Part shown: positions 7,746 to 14,672 of the stretch, one piece after another | Numbering within the stretch: the stretch's first letter is position 1 | How the letters are laid out: each line of letters starts with the position of its first letter | Source of the DNA: Candidatus Altarchaeota archaeon | GTDB taxonomy: Archaea; Altiarchaeota; Altiarchaeia; JAFGQM01 | Length of the DNA stretch: 15,769 bases | NCBI GenBank assembly: GCA_016935655.1 | Contig: JAFGQM010000106.1 | Coordinates: forward strand, 1-15,769 | Direction of reading: 5' to 3' | Notes under the pieces: generated by a model | What the model was told of the DNA's origin: nothing | The model's database searches: none | The model's input: the letters and a program-made list of their open reading frames with translations, nothing else | Position numbers and translations under genes: made by a program

Positions 7746-10370
7746 ATGGTCCCGAAGAACCCCAAAGGACAGGTTACCAACGAATACCTGATGATCGCAG
7801 TCGTTGGGATGATAGTCGTCGTAGGCGTGTATTTCTATGTCTCCCAGACCGCGGAGGATGTGGGGGAGCTGGGTACTGAGAAGTTGGAGGAGTTTCGCGA
7901 CCTTACGCAGCCTGCCAGTGAACCTGTAGACGAAGGGATAATAACGCAAACCTATGATCCAGTGCCCTATTTGGGGAGCGACAACTCTGGTTTTCTGACA
8001 GATGAGCCCTTGGATGAAAACTATGTGGGATGGTGGGTGCGCATATCTGGTGAGTGTTATCAAATCATAAGGGTAGAGACTCACACCTCAGTTGACGGGG
8101 ATTCATACATCCTGATGGTCAACGGGCTGGTGGAGGGGGCAGATGTCGGTACGGAATTTGAGGTCTATGGGACCTTCGATGAGTGCATGGGTGAGGGATG
8201 GGAGGAGTACACATGCCTTGACTCTGACGGGGACGACCCATACACTATGGGCTATGTTGGCTTGAATACGGGTTCGGGGGGGGAGGTACTTGAGGATTAT
8301 TGCAGGATCAGCACATATAACAATGAGATGGTGGAGTACATCTGCTCCGATGGGGAACTAGAATCAAAAGAATACTTATGTGATGGCATCTGCTGGGACG
8401 GGCATTGCGCGGTAATTGATGGCGTAAGCTGCATGGATTCAGACGGCGGCAACCAACCGAATATTAAGGGTTATGTAGAAATCATGGATGCAGATGGTAT
8501 GGTGTTCAGGTATAGCGATGAATGTTCTGGTGGGCTTTACCCTGGTGAGGAGAATGTCGCTGAGTTCTTCTGTGTGGGCAACTCGGTTGATGGCGAGCCC
8601 GTCTTGTGCCCGAACGGTTGTGAGGATGGGGTCTGCAAAATCGGTCCTCCAACTTGTGAGAATATAGTATATCACCCGGAAGTGAACCCAAATGAGCCCA
8701 CTAAAGAGGATAGAATCGTGCTGTGCCTCCAACTGGGCTTGAAATGGGCAGGAGTAATCAAGGAGAACAATGAATACCAGTGGTATGGTAACTGTAGGAG
8801 TGATCCCGATTCTGGGGGGTGGACTGTCCCGCCAAGGTATCAGTTCGACTTAGAGGCATGTGGCCAGGTTTTACCAGACACATGCAAAGATACAGACGGT
8901 GGAATCGATTACTTTGTAGCTGGTAGCACAGGTCTAGATCCAGCAAATAGACAGTATTACGACCACGACTACTGCCAGAGTGGCGGCGACCCAAACAACC
9001 CATCCAGAGCATATTATACCACCCAATGCATAGGTGCTAGCTGTTATCTCATAGAAATGTACTGTAAGAACGGCCTCAATGAAATGGAAGCGTATAGCTG
9101 CTCGGGAGGCTGTGAGAAAGGTAGGTGCAAGATGGATGTGGAAATATCTGCTAATCCAACTTCGGGGCAGGCTCCTCTAACTGTGGCATTCACCGGGTCA
9201 GTAATAGATGGTACCTCACCCTACACATACTTGTGGGATTTCGGAGATAGCGGAACATCGACCATGCTCCAAACACCTCATGTATACATCACAGGTGGGA
9301 CATATACTGCGATTTTGTCTGTAAAGGATGCAAAAGGTGAATGTGGCAACGATAGCATACAGATAGTAGTGGCTGGCTTAGAATGCACTTCAGACGCTGA
9401 CTGCCTTGATGCCGATCCTCAGACTAATGATGTATGTGTGAATGGAGTGTGTTATCACTCTGGTGTTTGTACCTCCAACACAGAGTGCAACGATGCTAAC
9501 CCATATACGGGGGACTTCTGCAGGGACGGAATATGCCAAAACACGGAATGTCAGCAGTTGTTGGACCTTATTGGATGCGGCTGGCCCGTTAGTAGTGGAG
9601 ACCCTAGATTTGACCCGAGAGTAGACTTAGATGGCAACGGCAATATCGGCCTGGGGGACTATATGATCCTCATGGTAAGTGAATGTGGAACTTTGATGAA
9701 TCCGCCGTTCCATAAAGGATGCACTGTTTGTATTGACGGCGTACCAAGATGCACGAGGAAGATAGGTGAAGGAGTCGATGAGTGCTTGGTAGAGATGGAC
9801 CCTTGTTGCGGTGATGGGCTCATAAATTTTAAGATTGGGGAAGAGTGTGAGGAGACCGACCCGAGTGGTTCTTTGTGTGCTTGGGGTAGGTGTAACCAAA
9901 TTACATGCGAATGCTGCCCGCTCCCAATTGTACTGAACCCAGGATTTGAAGATGGTACTCAGGGTTGGGTGGGCATTGATGGCCTAGATGTGGCGGTTGA
10001 GACTGGAATTGGTGCTCATTCTGGCGAGAAATATTTAGATATTTACACGGCGGGTTCATATGGCGGTACATTTACAGTGTACCAAGACATCGAGAACATA
10101 GTCGCAGGTTGCATATACTCTGCCGAAGGATGGATCTCAAGCAATGACATCTATTCTGCAAGCATCGATGTGGTATGGCTTAACAGTGCAGGTACAGCAA
10201 TAAGCACGACTTCAGTCGGCGTGAAGATAGGCACCGAAGATTGGACTAGAAAAAGCAGGTATAGTATGACTGCTCCAGCGGGCGCCGTAAAGGCAAGACT
10301 CAGGCTTAGAACCGTAATCGGCAACGCATGGACTTGGGCCAGATTCGACGACTTGAGATTTTGGAATTAG
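7746..10370 (+). CDS. Pilin-like cysteine-rich protein with PKD, dockerin-like and carbohydrate-binding-like domains
   Basis: An 874-residue surface protein and paralogue of the one at 2671. The class III signal is NPKG|QVTNEY (residues 5-13) plus a hydrophobic helix to about 33. Residues about 35-220 match the paralogue (TDEPLDENYVGWW, SGECYQI, C-x-D-S-D). Further DSDGG/DTDGG modules start at C229 and C380. Residues 463-543 are a PKD domain (YLWDFGD, then GGTYTAILSVKD). Two C-x4-DC/EC...DxCxxGxC modules follow (547-598). Residues 616-642 hold a dockerin-like calcium loop, VDLDGNGNIGLGD, with acidic or Asn ligands at loop positions 1, 3, 5 and 12. Residues 688-723 resemble the CGDG repeat of the protein at 926. 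Residues 727-874 start NPGFEDGTQGW and end WARFDDLRFW, a CBM4/9-like jelly roll. The start could also be TTG 7737, three codons upstream. A glycan-binding surface role is inferred. Confidence 0.87.
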   Translation: MVPKNPKGQVTNEYLMIAVVGMIVVVGVYFYVSQTAEDVGELGTEKLEEFRDLTQPASEPVDEGIITQTYDPVPYLGSDNSGFLTDEPLDENYVGWWVRISGECYQIIRVETHTSVDGDSYILMVNGLVEGADVGTEFEVYGTFDECMGEGWEEYTCLDSDGDDPYTMGYVGLNTGSGGEVLEDYCRISTYNNEMVEYICSDGELESKEYLCDGICWDGHCAVIDGVSCMDSDGGNQPNIKGYVEIMDADGMVFRYSDECSGGLYPGEENVAEFFCVGNSVDGEPVLCPNGCEDGVCKIGPPTCENIVYHPEVNPNEPTKEDRIVLCLQLGLKWAGVIKENNEYQWYGNCRSDPDSGGWTVPPRYQFDLEACGQVLPDTCKDTDGGIDYFVAGSTGLDPANRQYYDHDYCQSGGDPNNPSRAYYTTQCIGASCYLIEMYCKNGLNEMEAYSCSGGCEKGRCKMDVEISANPTSGQAPLTVAFTGSVIDGTSPYTYLWDFGDSGTSTMLQTPHVYITGGTYTAILSVKDAKGECGNDSIQIVVAGLECTSDADCLDADPQTNDVCVNGVCYHSGVCTSNTECNDANPYTGDFCRDGICQNTECQQLLDLIGCGWPVSSGDPRFDPRVDLDGNGNIGLGDYMILMVSECGTLMNPPFHKGCTVCIDGVPRCTRKIGEGVDECLVEMDPCCGDGLINFKIGEECEETDPSGSLCAWGRCNQITCECCPLPIVLNPGFEDGTQGWVGIDGLDVAVETGIGAHSGEKYLDIYTAGSYGGTFTVYQDIENIVAGCIYSAEGWISSNDIYSASIDVVWLNSAGTAISTTSVGVKIGTEDWTRKSRYSMTAPAGAVKARLRLRTVIGNAWTWARFDDLRFWN

Positions 10371-10449
10371 GAGTCGAATAACCGGCCTATAGAGGTTATC
10401 AAGGCCTCGCTTCCGAGATTCAATCCTGCTGAAGTAAGTTACACTACAT

Positions 10450-10472
10450 TCACTCGAACTCTATCGTGGCAG
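10450..10472 (+). repeat. Direct repeat copy 1: stray copy of the guaAB 3' end (att-like)
   Basis: These 23 bp match the end of guaAB (12054-12076) at 21 positions in the same orientation; both contain AACTCTATCGT. On the minus strand this copy would encode ATIEFE followed by a stop, as in guaAB. The two differences (10456, 10468) are both silent third-codon changes. No further guaAB coding similarity continues past 10472. It lies 10 bp past the stop of the first vapC. Confidence 0.55.
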
Positions 10473-10482
10473 AATCCTACAG

Positions 10483-10914
10483 TTAATGGCTAGTCCCACC
10501 AAAGACCTCGATGAAGCTCTTAGGCGAATACCTCTTAAGCCAACTGACGTTATCGAAATGTCTGTCTTCACTTAGGATGTCATTCAGATTGTTCTCTTTG
10601 ATGACCGCCGCATGTATGGCATCGCGTGGACTCAACTCAAACCTCTCGAGGAATTCGCAGGCCTTAAGAGGAGCCTGGGAGCTTACAGGCACCACCATCA
10701 ATCTGGATTCATAGATACTATGGACTACTTCTGTTACCAGGTGTTTTTTCCCGTGTTTTATGAGGGTCCACATCAACTCGTCCATAGTCAAAGAAGAGGT
10801 GATTGCATCTGTCTTCCCATGGTCGACCAGTCCAAGGCATTTTCTGCTTATATTCCCTCTAGCGGTTTTGTCTAAGACAGCTACTATGAATATATTCGAA
10901 TCAACGTATATCAT
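10483..10914 (-). CDS. vapC: PIN-domain ribonuclease toxin (VapC family), pair 1
   Basis: A 143-residue PIN domain. Members cut RNA (tRNA or rRNA in studied cases) with two metal ions held by acidic residues. The expected acids are in place: D5 in YVDSNIFI, E46 in TMDELMW, D98 in SPRDAIHAA, and D117/D121 in SEDRHFD. All catalytic residues being intact suggests an active enzyme. It starts inside the end of the AbrB-like gene (14 bp overlap), the standard toxin-antitoxin layout with coupled translation. It ends 10 bp before the stray guaAB repeat. The RNA target cannot be read from sequence. Confidence 0.88.
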   Translation of the reverse strand: MIYVDSNIFIVAVLDKTARGNISRKCLGLVDHGKTDAITSSLTMDELMWTLIKHGKKHLVTEVVHSIYESRLMVVPVSSQAPLKACEFLERFELSPRDAIHAAVIKENNLNDILSEDRHFDNVSWLKRYSPKSFIEVFGGTSH

Positions 10915-11167
10915 CTGAGAATATCTCTGAATAGAGCTCGTCCCCCGTCTTTATTCTTTCTCCCTTCTTGATGCCCTCTTTCATCGCGATTCTCCTGAAT
11001 TTGTCTGCCAGGTTCTCCTTCATGGGCATTATCGATATCTCGCCCTCCCCCATGGAGATGTTCACCTCCTCCTTGGGCACTATCCCCAGCATTTCCCTCA
11101 TCATCTTAGGTATGACTATCTGCCCGCTCTCACCGACCCTTACCTTCGTTTTTAGTGCCATTTTCAT
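10901..11167 (-). CDS. vapB: AbrB/SpoVT-type antitoxin, pair 1
   Basis: An 88-residue protein with an N-terminal swapped-hairpin AbrB DNA-binding domain (about residues 5-50: KTKVRVGESGQIVIPKMMRE, then LGIVPKEEVNISM). The C-terminal half (51-88) is charged and probably wraps the PIN toxin. It overlaps the toxin gene by 14 bp and is first in the pair. Antitoxins of this class neutralise the toxin and repress their own promoter, which fits the TATA box just upstream. M3 (11161) is an alternative start. Confidence 0.87.
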   Translation of the reverse strand: MKMALKTKVRVGESGQIVIPKMMREMLGIVPKEEVNISMGEGEISIMPMKENLADKFRRIAMKEGIKKGERIKTGDELYSEIFSDDIR

Positions 11168-11194
11168 ATTTCAAGATATTACTTTTTGATTTAC

Positions 11195-11207
11195 AAATAT
11201 ATAAACT
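11195..11207 (-). promoter_or_regulatory. TATA box of antitoxin-toxin pair 1
   Basis: On the minus strand this reads GTTTATATATTTG, centred about 34 bp before the ATG at 11167, giving a leader of several bases. The rest of the 11168-11414 gap is AT-rich; I found no RNA gene, long open frame or clear operator there. Confidence 0.5.
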
Positions 11208-11414
11208 GGTGAAGGAAGTGATTTTTCTCAGAAAGGCTTATAGAAGACATAGGAAAACTATGATTTCCTCACTGAAATGCGAATATTTCGGAGTTGTATG
11301 TACGTTGGAATGTATGTATGGATAATGTGGACATCGCGATGTGCATGTATTTCGGGGGCCTTAGGGTTAAAACAGTCTAGTTAACATGCCACGAGCATAT
11401 TTTGCGTGCCAAGT

Positions 11415-11795
11415 CTAACCCCTTAAAAACATAACGTTTGGGAGTTCCTTGAACTCCTTGTCCCCGGTGACGAACAGTACCCTCCTCTTTTTCGCAATAG
11501 TATAGCCGAGGCAGTCCACATAAGACAGCCTTTTCCCGCTGTTTTTGTACCTGAATTTGACTGCATCAAAGCATTCGTTGAAGGAGAAATTGACGCATGC
11601 GGGCAGGAGTTGTGAAAGGGTCTCATGTATCTCCTCTTCGTCTACGCCCTGCTTGTGGAGGAAATACTGGACCTCCATGAGGTTTACAAGGGTCGTCAAG
11701 CCTTCGCTGAGTTTGATTTCGGCATATTCTCTACTACCCAGGAGAATATTTATTATAGCATAGCTGTCCAGAAAGTATTTAGTCGCCCCAGGCAT
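11415..11795 (-). CDS. vapC: PIN-domain ribonuclease toxin (VapC family), pair 2
   Basis: A 126-residue PIN domain nuclease. The ATG at 11795 is chosen over the longer open frame beginning at 11858 because PIN proteins begin only a few residues before the first acid: here MPGATKYFLDSYAI, with D10. It also gives a 17 bp overlap with the antitoxin gene, whereas the longer form would overlap by 80 bp. Other acids are E41 (NLMEVQYF), D94 (SYVDCLGYTIA) and D112 (VTGDKEF), so the active site looks complete. It shares little sequence with the toxin of pair 1 beyond the motifs, so the two pairs are not a recent tandem duplication. Confidence 0.87.
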   Translation of the reverse strand: MPGATKYFLDSYAIINILLGSREYAEIKLSEGLTTLVNLMEVQYFLHKQGVDEEEIHETLSQLLPACVNFSFNECFDAVKFRYKNSGKRLSYVDCLGYTIAKKRRVLFVTGDKEFKELPNVMFLRG

Positions 11796-12000
11796 CCTTG
11801 TTCCCTTCAACAAAAGAACCCACATCGCGCGCTGACCAGCGGTCTTTGAACCTCCCAAAGAGATTGTCGCTCACCTTCGCGGATATGGTTACTTCTACGT
11901 CCCAGCCCTCGGACATGTTCTCTTTCTCCAGGACCTCCTTGGGTATCAGAAGGCCTACTGAGTTCCCGACCTTCCTTGTCGTGGTTGTGAAAGTCTCCAT
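11779..12000 (-). CDS. vapB: AbrB/SpoVT-type antitoxin, pair 2
   Basis: A 73-residue antitoxin with an AbrB-like DNA-binding domain in residues 1-42 (TTTTRKVGNSVGLLIPKEVL, then GWDVEVTIS). The short acidic/basic tail (43-73, FGRFKDRW, VGSFVEG) is likely the toxin-binding part. It is the first gene of pair 2 and overlaps the PIN toxin by 17 bp. The promoter region holds a palindrome that abuts the start codon, which fits self-repression by the antitoxin or the complex. Confidence 0.86.
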   Translation of the reverse strand: METFTTTTRKVGNSVGLLIPKEVLEKENMSEGWDVEVTISAKVSDNLFGRFKDRWSARDVGSFVEGNKDAWGD

Positions 12001-12020
12001 GTTATAATTTGTTATAACAA
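12001..12020. promoter_or_regulatory. Palindromic operator-like site of pair 2
   Basis: TTGTTATAACAA at 12009-12020 is a perfect 12 bp palindrome. Its core GTTATAAC (12011-12018) is repeated as GTTATAAT at 12001-12008, exactly 10 bp away, one helical turn. The site fills the space between the minus-strand TATA box (12021-12030) and the ATG at 12000. A repressor bound here would block transcription initiation. The most likely binder is the adjacent AbrB-like antitoxin; that is inference from position. Confidence 0.5.
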
Positions 12021-12030
12021 GTATAAAAAT
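12021..12030 (-). promoter_or_regulatory. TATA box of antitoxin-toxin pair 2
   Basis: On the minus strand this reads ATTTTTATAC, centred about 25 bp before the ATG at 12000, so the transcript is predicted to be leaderless. It directly abuts the palindromic site at 12001-12020. Confidence 0.5.
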
Positions 12031-12053
12031 GCGAAGAAGGAGGACATCTCAAC

Positions 12054-12076
12054 TCACTCAAACTCTATCGTAGCAG
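12054..12076 (+). repeat. Direct repeat copy 2: genuine guaAB 3' end (att-like)
   Basis: The last 23 bp of guaAB, including its stop codon. It pairs with the stray copy at 10450-10472 (21 of 23 identical, same orientation). If the interval is an inserted island, this is the junction that restored the gene end. Confidence 0.55.
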
Positions 12077-12977
12077 GGGGCTTGTTGGTCAGATCGTAGA
12101 GTACTCTCGTAACCCCCGGGACCTCGGAGGTTATCCTGTTCGATATTTTTTGCAAGACTGGCCATGGGATTTCCATGGAGTTCGCGGTCATAGCGTCTAA
12201 GGACTCGACCGCCCTTACAGCGATGAGGTAACCGTAGTCCCTTGAGTCTCCTTTCACACCGGTCGCGCGCCCCACGAGCAGTGCAGCCAGGGCCTGCCAG
12301 GGCTTCAATCCGGCCTTCTCAATCTCCTCGAGAACTATAGCGTCGGCCTGCCTGACTATCTCCACCCTCTCGGCTGTCAAAGGACCCAATACGCGCGCGG
12401 CCAGACCGGGCCCGGGAAACGGCATCCTCTCGGATATCTCGGGCGGCAGCTTGAGTATGCGCGCAAGCTCGCGGACCTCGTCCTTATACAAATCACGCAA
12501 AGGCTCGACCAGCTCCAAAACCATACCTTGCGGCAGCGTAACGTTATGATGGCTCTTTATCTTCCCGCCGGTCTCTATCCAATCGGGGGCTATGGTGCCC
12601 TGGACCAGGAACTTCGCGTTGGCCTTCTTGGCCTCCCTTTCAAATACTTCAATAAATTTGTGGCCGATTATTTTTCTCTTTTCCTCGGGGTCATCGACGC
12701 CTGTGAGCGCATCCAAGAACTCCTTGCGCGCATCCAAGAGTTTGAAGTTCAGGTCATACTTGCCTGCAAAGGCCTTCCTGACCATCTCGGGCTCATTCAG
12801 TCTCATCAGACCGGTATCGACAAAGACGGCGGTCAGGTTCCTGCCCACTGCGCGCGCGGTGAGTATGGCGGCTACACTGCTGTCCACACCGCCGGACAAA
12901 CCTATTATGGCATGGCCGCTGCCCACCTGTTTCTTAATCTTCCCTACGGATTCCTCGACGAACTTATCCATATCCAT
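12054..12977 (-). CDS. guaAB: GMP synthase, ATP-pyrophosphatase subunit
   Basis: Adenylates XMP and transfers ammonia to it, giving GMP. The 307-residue length is that of the separate archaeal ATPase/dimerisation subunit. The PP-loop GLSGGVDSS (26-34), VFVDTGLMR (51-59), [11 protein letters not shown] (125-135), [13 protein letters not shown] (186-198) and the C-terminal [11 protein letters not shown] are all family signatures. The glutaminase domain is absent, so a separate amidotransferase subunit elsewhere is expected. It lies 33 bp after ribK in the same direction and may be cotranscribed with nadE and ribK; a T-rich stretch at 13003-13008 on its own strand could alternatively be a promoter element. 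Its last 23 bp are duplicated at 10450. M3 is an alternative start. Confidence 0.95.
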   Translation of the reverse strand: MDMDKFVEESVGKIKKQVGSGHAIIGLSGGVDSSVAAILTARAVGRNLTAVFVDTGLMRLNEPEMVRKAFAGKYDLNFKLLDARKEFLDALTGVDDPEEKRKIIGHKFIEVFEREAKKANAKFLVQGTIAPDWIETGGKIKSHHNVTLPQGMVLELVEPLRDLYKDEVRELARILKLPPEISERMPFPGPGLAARVLGPLTAERVEIVRQADAIVLEEIEKAGLKPWQALAALLVGRATGVKGDSRDYGYLIAVRAVESLDAMTANSMEIPWPVLQKISNRITSEVPGVTRVLYDLTNKPPATIEFE

Positions 12978-13010
12978 CTGAGTTGAAGTTTACATGAAAT
13001 AGCTAAAAAA

Positions 13011-13361
13011 TCACTTGAGTTCCAAGGTCACAGCCTCCCCGTCCCTGAGTTCCAGCGCCTTCCTCAGGTTCGTGGAGGAGACTAGCTCGAGCACGTTCCT
13101 GTAGCTGGTCTTTTCCGGGACCAGGATATATGCCTCCATGCCCCGGATCTTGCACGGGGCTATCTTCACGCCGCCGTAGTCCCAGAAGCCGCGGATGATT
13201 TCATAGTCCAAGTCAGGCATCCTATCCACCTTCAGGTTTAAGGTACCCAAGTAGGGGGAAAAGCCGATTCTTTCCTTTAGCCTGTCCCGGTATATCTCTA
13301 TGTATTTCCTGCCCTCGCCCTTGCCGGAGAAGACCGTCCCTGTCAGTCTTTTATCTTGCAT
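13011..13361 (-). CDS. ribK: CTP-dependent riboflavin kinase
   Basis: Phosphorylates riboflavin to FMN using CTP, the archaeal route that replaces the ATP-dependent enzyme of other domains. The 116 residues carry the family signatures GTVFSGKGEGRKYIEIY (8-24) and GFSPYLGTLNLKV (33-45), then KIAPCKIRGMEAYILVPE (66-83). This is the minimal form without the N-terminal winged-helix DNA-binding domain found in some archaeal homologues. Its start overlaps the end of nadE by 19 bp, indicating coupled translation. Together with nadE it supplies flavin and nicotinamide cofactors. Confidence 0.94.
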   Translation of the reverse strand: MQDKRLTGTVFSGKGEGRKYIEIYRDRLKERIGFSPYLGTLNLKVDRMPDLDYEIIRGFWDYGGVKIAPCKIRGMEAYILVPEKTSYRNVLELVSSTNLRKALELRDGEAVTLELK

Positions 13362-14038
13362 ATCTCTGGCATCCTCCTCTTATGCTCGCTGGCCTTGACC
13401 ATCTGCTGGACGCGCTTGTTCTTCGCCTTCCCGCTCAGGACCCTGTCCAGCTCTTCATATGTCACGCCCATGTCGCTCTCGTCGGTCTGGCCGTCCCAAA
13501 GGCCGGCGGTGGGGATCTTCTCGATTATCTTCTTCGGTATTCCCAACTTTCCGGCCAGCTCTCTCACCTCCGTCTTGTAGAGGTCGCCTATCGGCAGTAT
13601 GTCGCAACCTCCGTCCCCGTATTTGGTGAAATAGCCTATCGAAAGCTCTGACTTGTTCCCGGTCCCCACCACCAAAAGGTTGTTGAGGTTGGCGTAGTAG
13701 TAGAGGAGCATCATCCTGGTCCGCGCCATCAGGTTCCCATAAGCGGCTCTGTCCAATTCCAGAAACGCCCTGAATGCCTCTAGAATGGACTGTAACGGGA
13801 TTTTCTTGTATGGGATGCCCAAAGACCTGGCGAACTCCTCTGCGTCCTTGGTGTCCTCCAGATTCGTCGTGGGGGAGGGCATTATCAGGCCAAGGACCTT
13901 GTCCTTGCCCAGGGCTTTGACAGAGAGCTTCGCTACTACCGCAGAGTCCAGGCCGCCGCTGAGGCCCACAACGACCCCCTTGGCGCCCGCATCTTTCACC
14001 TTCTTCTTTATGAAGCCGGCTATTTTCTTAGAATCCAC
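13343..14038 (-). CDS. nadE: NH3-dependent NAD synthetase
   Basis: Amidates nicotinic acid adenine dinucleotide to NAD with ATP and ammonia. The 231-residue protein has the PP-loop VVVGLSGGLDSAVVAKL (22-38), MPSPTT (53-58), the substrate-binding GTGNKSELSIGYFTKYGDGG (125-144), LYKTEVRELA (153-162) and WDGQTDESDMG (181-191). No glutaminase domain is fused, so it is the ammonia-dependent type. The start is GTG at 14038; no ATG lies nearby in frame. It is first in a minus-strand cluster with ribK (19 bp overlap) and then guaAB, two ATP-pyrophosphatase-fold amidating ligases in one cluster. Confidence 0.95.
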   Translation of the reverse strand: MDSKKIAGFIKKKVKDAGAKGVVVGLSGGLDSAVVAKLSVKALGKDKVLGLIMPSPTTNLEDTKDAEEFARSLGIPYKKIPLQSILEAFRAFLELDRAAYGNLMARTRMMLLYYYANLNNLLVVGTGNKSELSIGYFTKYGDGGCDILPIGDLYKTEVRELAGKLGIPKKIIEKIPTAGLWDGQTDESDMGVTYEELDRVLSGKAKNKRVQQMVKASEHKRRMPEICKIKD

Positions 14039-14079
14039 GATTTATTTACACTCTCTAATTGAGAATACTAGTGATTAAA

Positions 14080-14586
14080 ATGACTAAACCAGAAAGAAGT
14101 GAGAGGATAACCAACCTCGTTGTAAACGCCACCGTGATGATGATGGGGTCCATCATGATAAGCTTCGGCGACCTCATGGCCGGGTTCACAGGTGCGATGG
14201 GTGAAGCTATGATCAATGCCTTCGGTTCAGACGACCCGGAGTCCAAAAAAAGGACGGAAGAGATGAAGAGGGAGATCAGGGAAAAGATGCCTGAAGGGAT
14301 GAAAAAGATGTTGGGGGAGAGGATGGTGGAGGTCACGGCGAAGATGCGCGAAAAACGGGGCGAGTTGGAGGGGTATTTCAAGGACCCCCTCTTCGACGAA
14401 GGGCTGGCGATAGTCGATAGGTACAGGTTCAATCTGCCCCCGCTCACAGAGGAGCTCAGTATGGAGGATATGGCAGGGTATCTCTGTCTGGGGCAGTCGA
14501 ACGACAAAAAGCTGGACGAGATGATGCATGAGCTAGGCCTATGGATGAACAAGGTCGGCCAGAAGTTCCCGACACCGCCATCTTGA
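14080..14586 (+). CDS. Methionine-rich protein of unknown function
   Basis: I do not recognise this family. The ATG at 14080 is preferred over upstream in-frame GTG (14071) and TTG (14059), giving 168 residues. Residues 10-50 are hydrophobic and glycine/methionine-rich (VMMMGSIMISFGDLMAGF) and could be one or two membrane or packing helices. Residues 51-98 are strongly charged and probably a long amphipathic helix (EEMKREIREKMPEGMKKM). The C-terminal part (100-168) looks globular, with FKDPLFDEGL, DRYRFNLPPLTEEL and a lone cysteine C136. About 19 of 168 residues are methionine, unusually many. It is divergent from nadE, with 41 bp between starts. Length and steady codon use suggest a real gene. 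Confidence 0.72.
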   Translation: MTKPERSERITNLVVNATVMMMGSIMISFGDLMAGFTGAMGEAMINAFGSDDPESKKRTEEMKREIREKMPEGMKKMLGERMVEVTAKMREKRGELEGYFKDPLFDEGLAIVDRYRFNLPPLTEELSMEDMAGYLCLGQSNDKKLDEMMHELGLWMNKVGQKFPTPPS

Positions 14587-14617
14587 GGATCCCTGGATTA
14601 GAGAGGTTCGGGCAAAT

Positions 14618-14630
14618 TGTTTTTTAAGGG
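14618..14630 (+). promoter_or_regulatory. Possible TATA box before the small cysteine-rich gene
   Basis: TTGTTTTTTAAGG lies about 49 bp before the ATG at 14673, predicting a leader of roughly 20 bases. A T-run also fits an archaeal terminator for the gene ending at 14586, so the role is uncertain. Confidence 0.3.
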
Positions 14631-14672
14631 GTCGCCATTAATTTAGGCAGCAGATTAAAGCCCATTGGCAAA

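Larger units (their letters stand above)
10450..12076. mobile_element. Putative small genomic island at the guaAB 3' end, carrying two toxin-antitoxin pairs
   Basis: About 1.6 kb bounded by direct repeats of the last 23 bp of guaAB. It contains exactly two antitoxin-toxin pairs and no other gene. Site-specific integration into the 3' end of a conserved gene typically restores the gene end on one side and leaves a spare copy on the other; the 3' end of guaA is a recognised island site in bacteria. No integrase, excisionase or terminal inverted repeats are visible, so this may be a decayed or passively mobilised element. The island reading is inference from the repeat pair and gene content. Confidence 0.4.

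Noticed and set aside
10371..10482. Remnant of a longer guaAB pseudogene before the first toxin
   Set aside because: Similarity stops after 23 bp; beyond 10472 the minus-strand frame soon meets a stop and shows no further guaAB-like residues.
11296..11321. Short GTATGTA repeats in the gap between the two toxin-antitoxin pairs
   Set aside because: Two short imperfect copies without symmetry or regular spacing; too little to call an operator, RNA or CRISPR-like repeat.
11168..11414. Possible RNA gene or small peptide in the largest gap
   Set aside because: No tRNA-like stems, no convincing hairpin and only very short open frames; beyond the promoter of pair 1 nothing could be supported.
11796..11858. 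Longer start for the pair 2 toxin
   Set aside because: The added 21 residues precede the PIN fold and would overlap the antitoxin gene by 80 bp; the codons there belong to the antitoxin frame.
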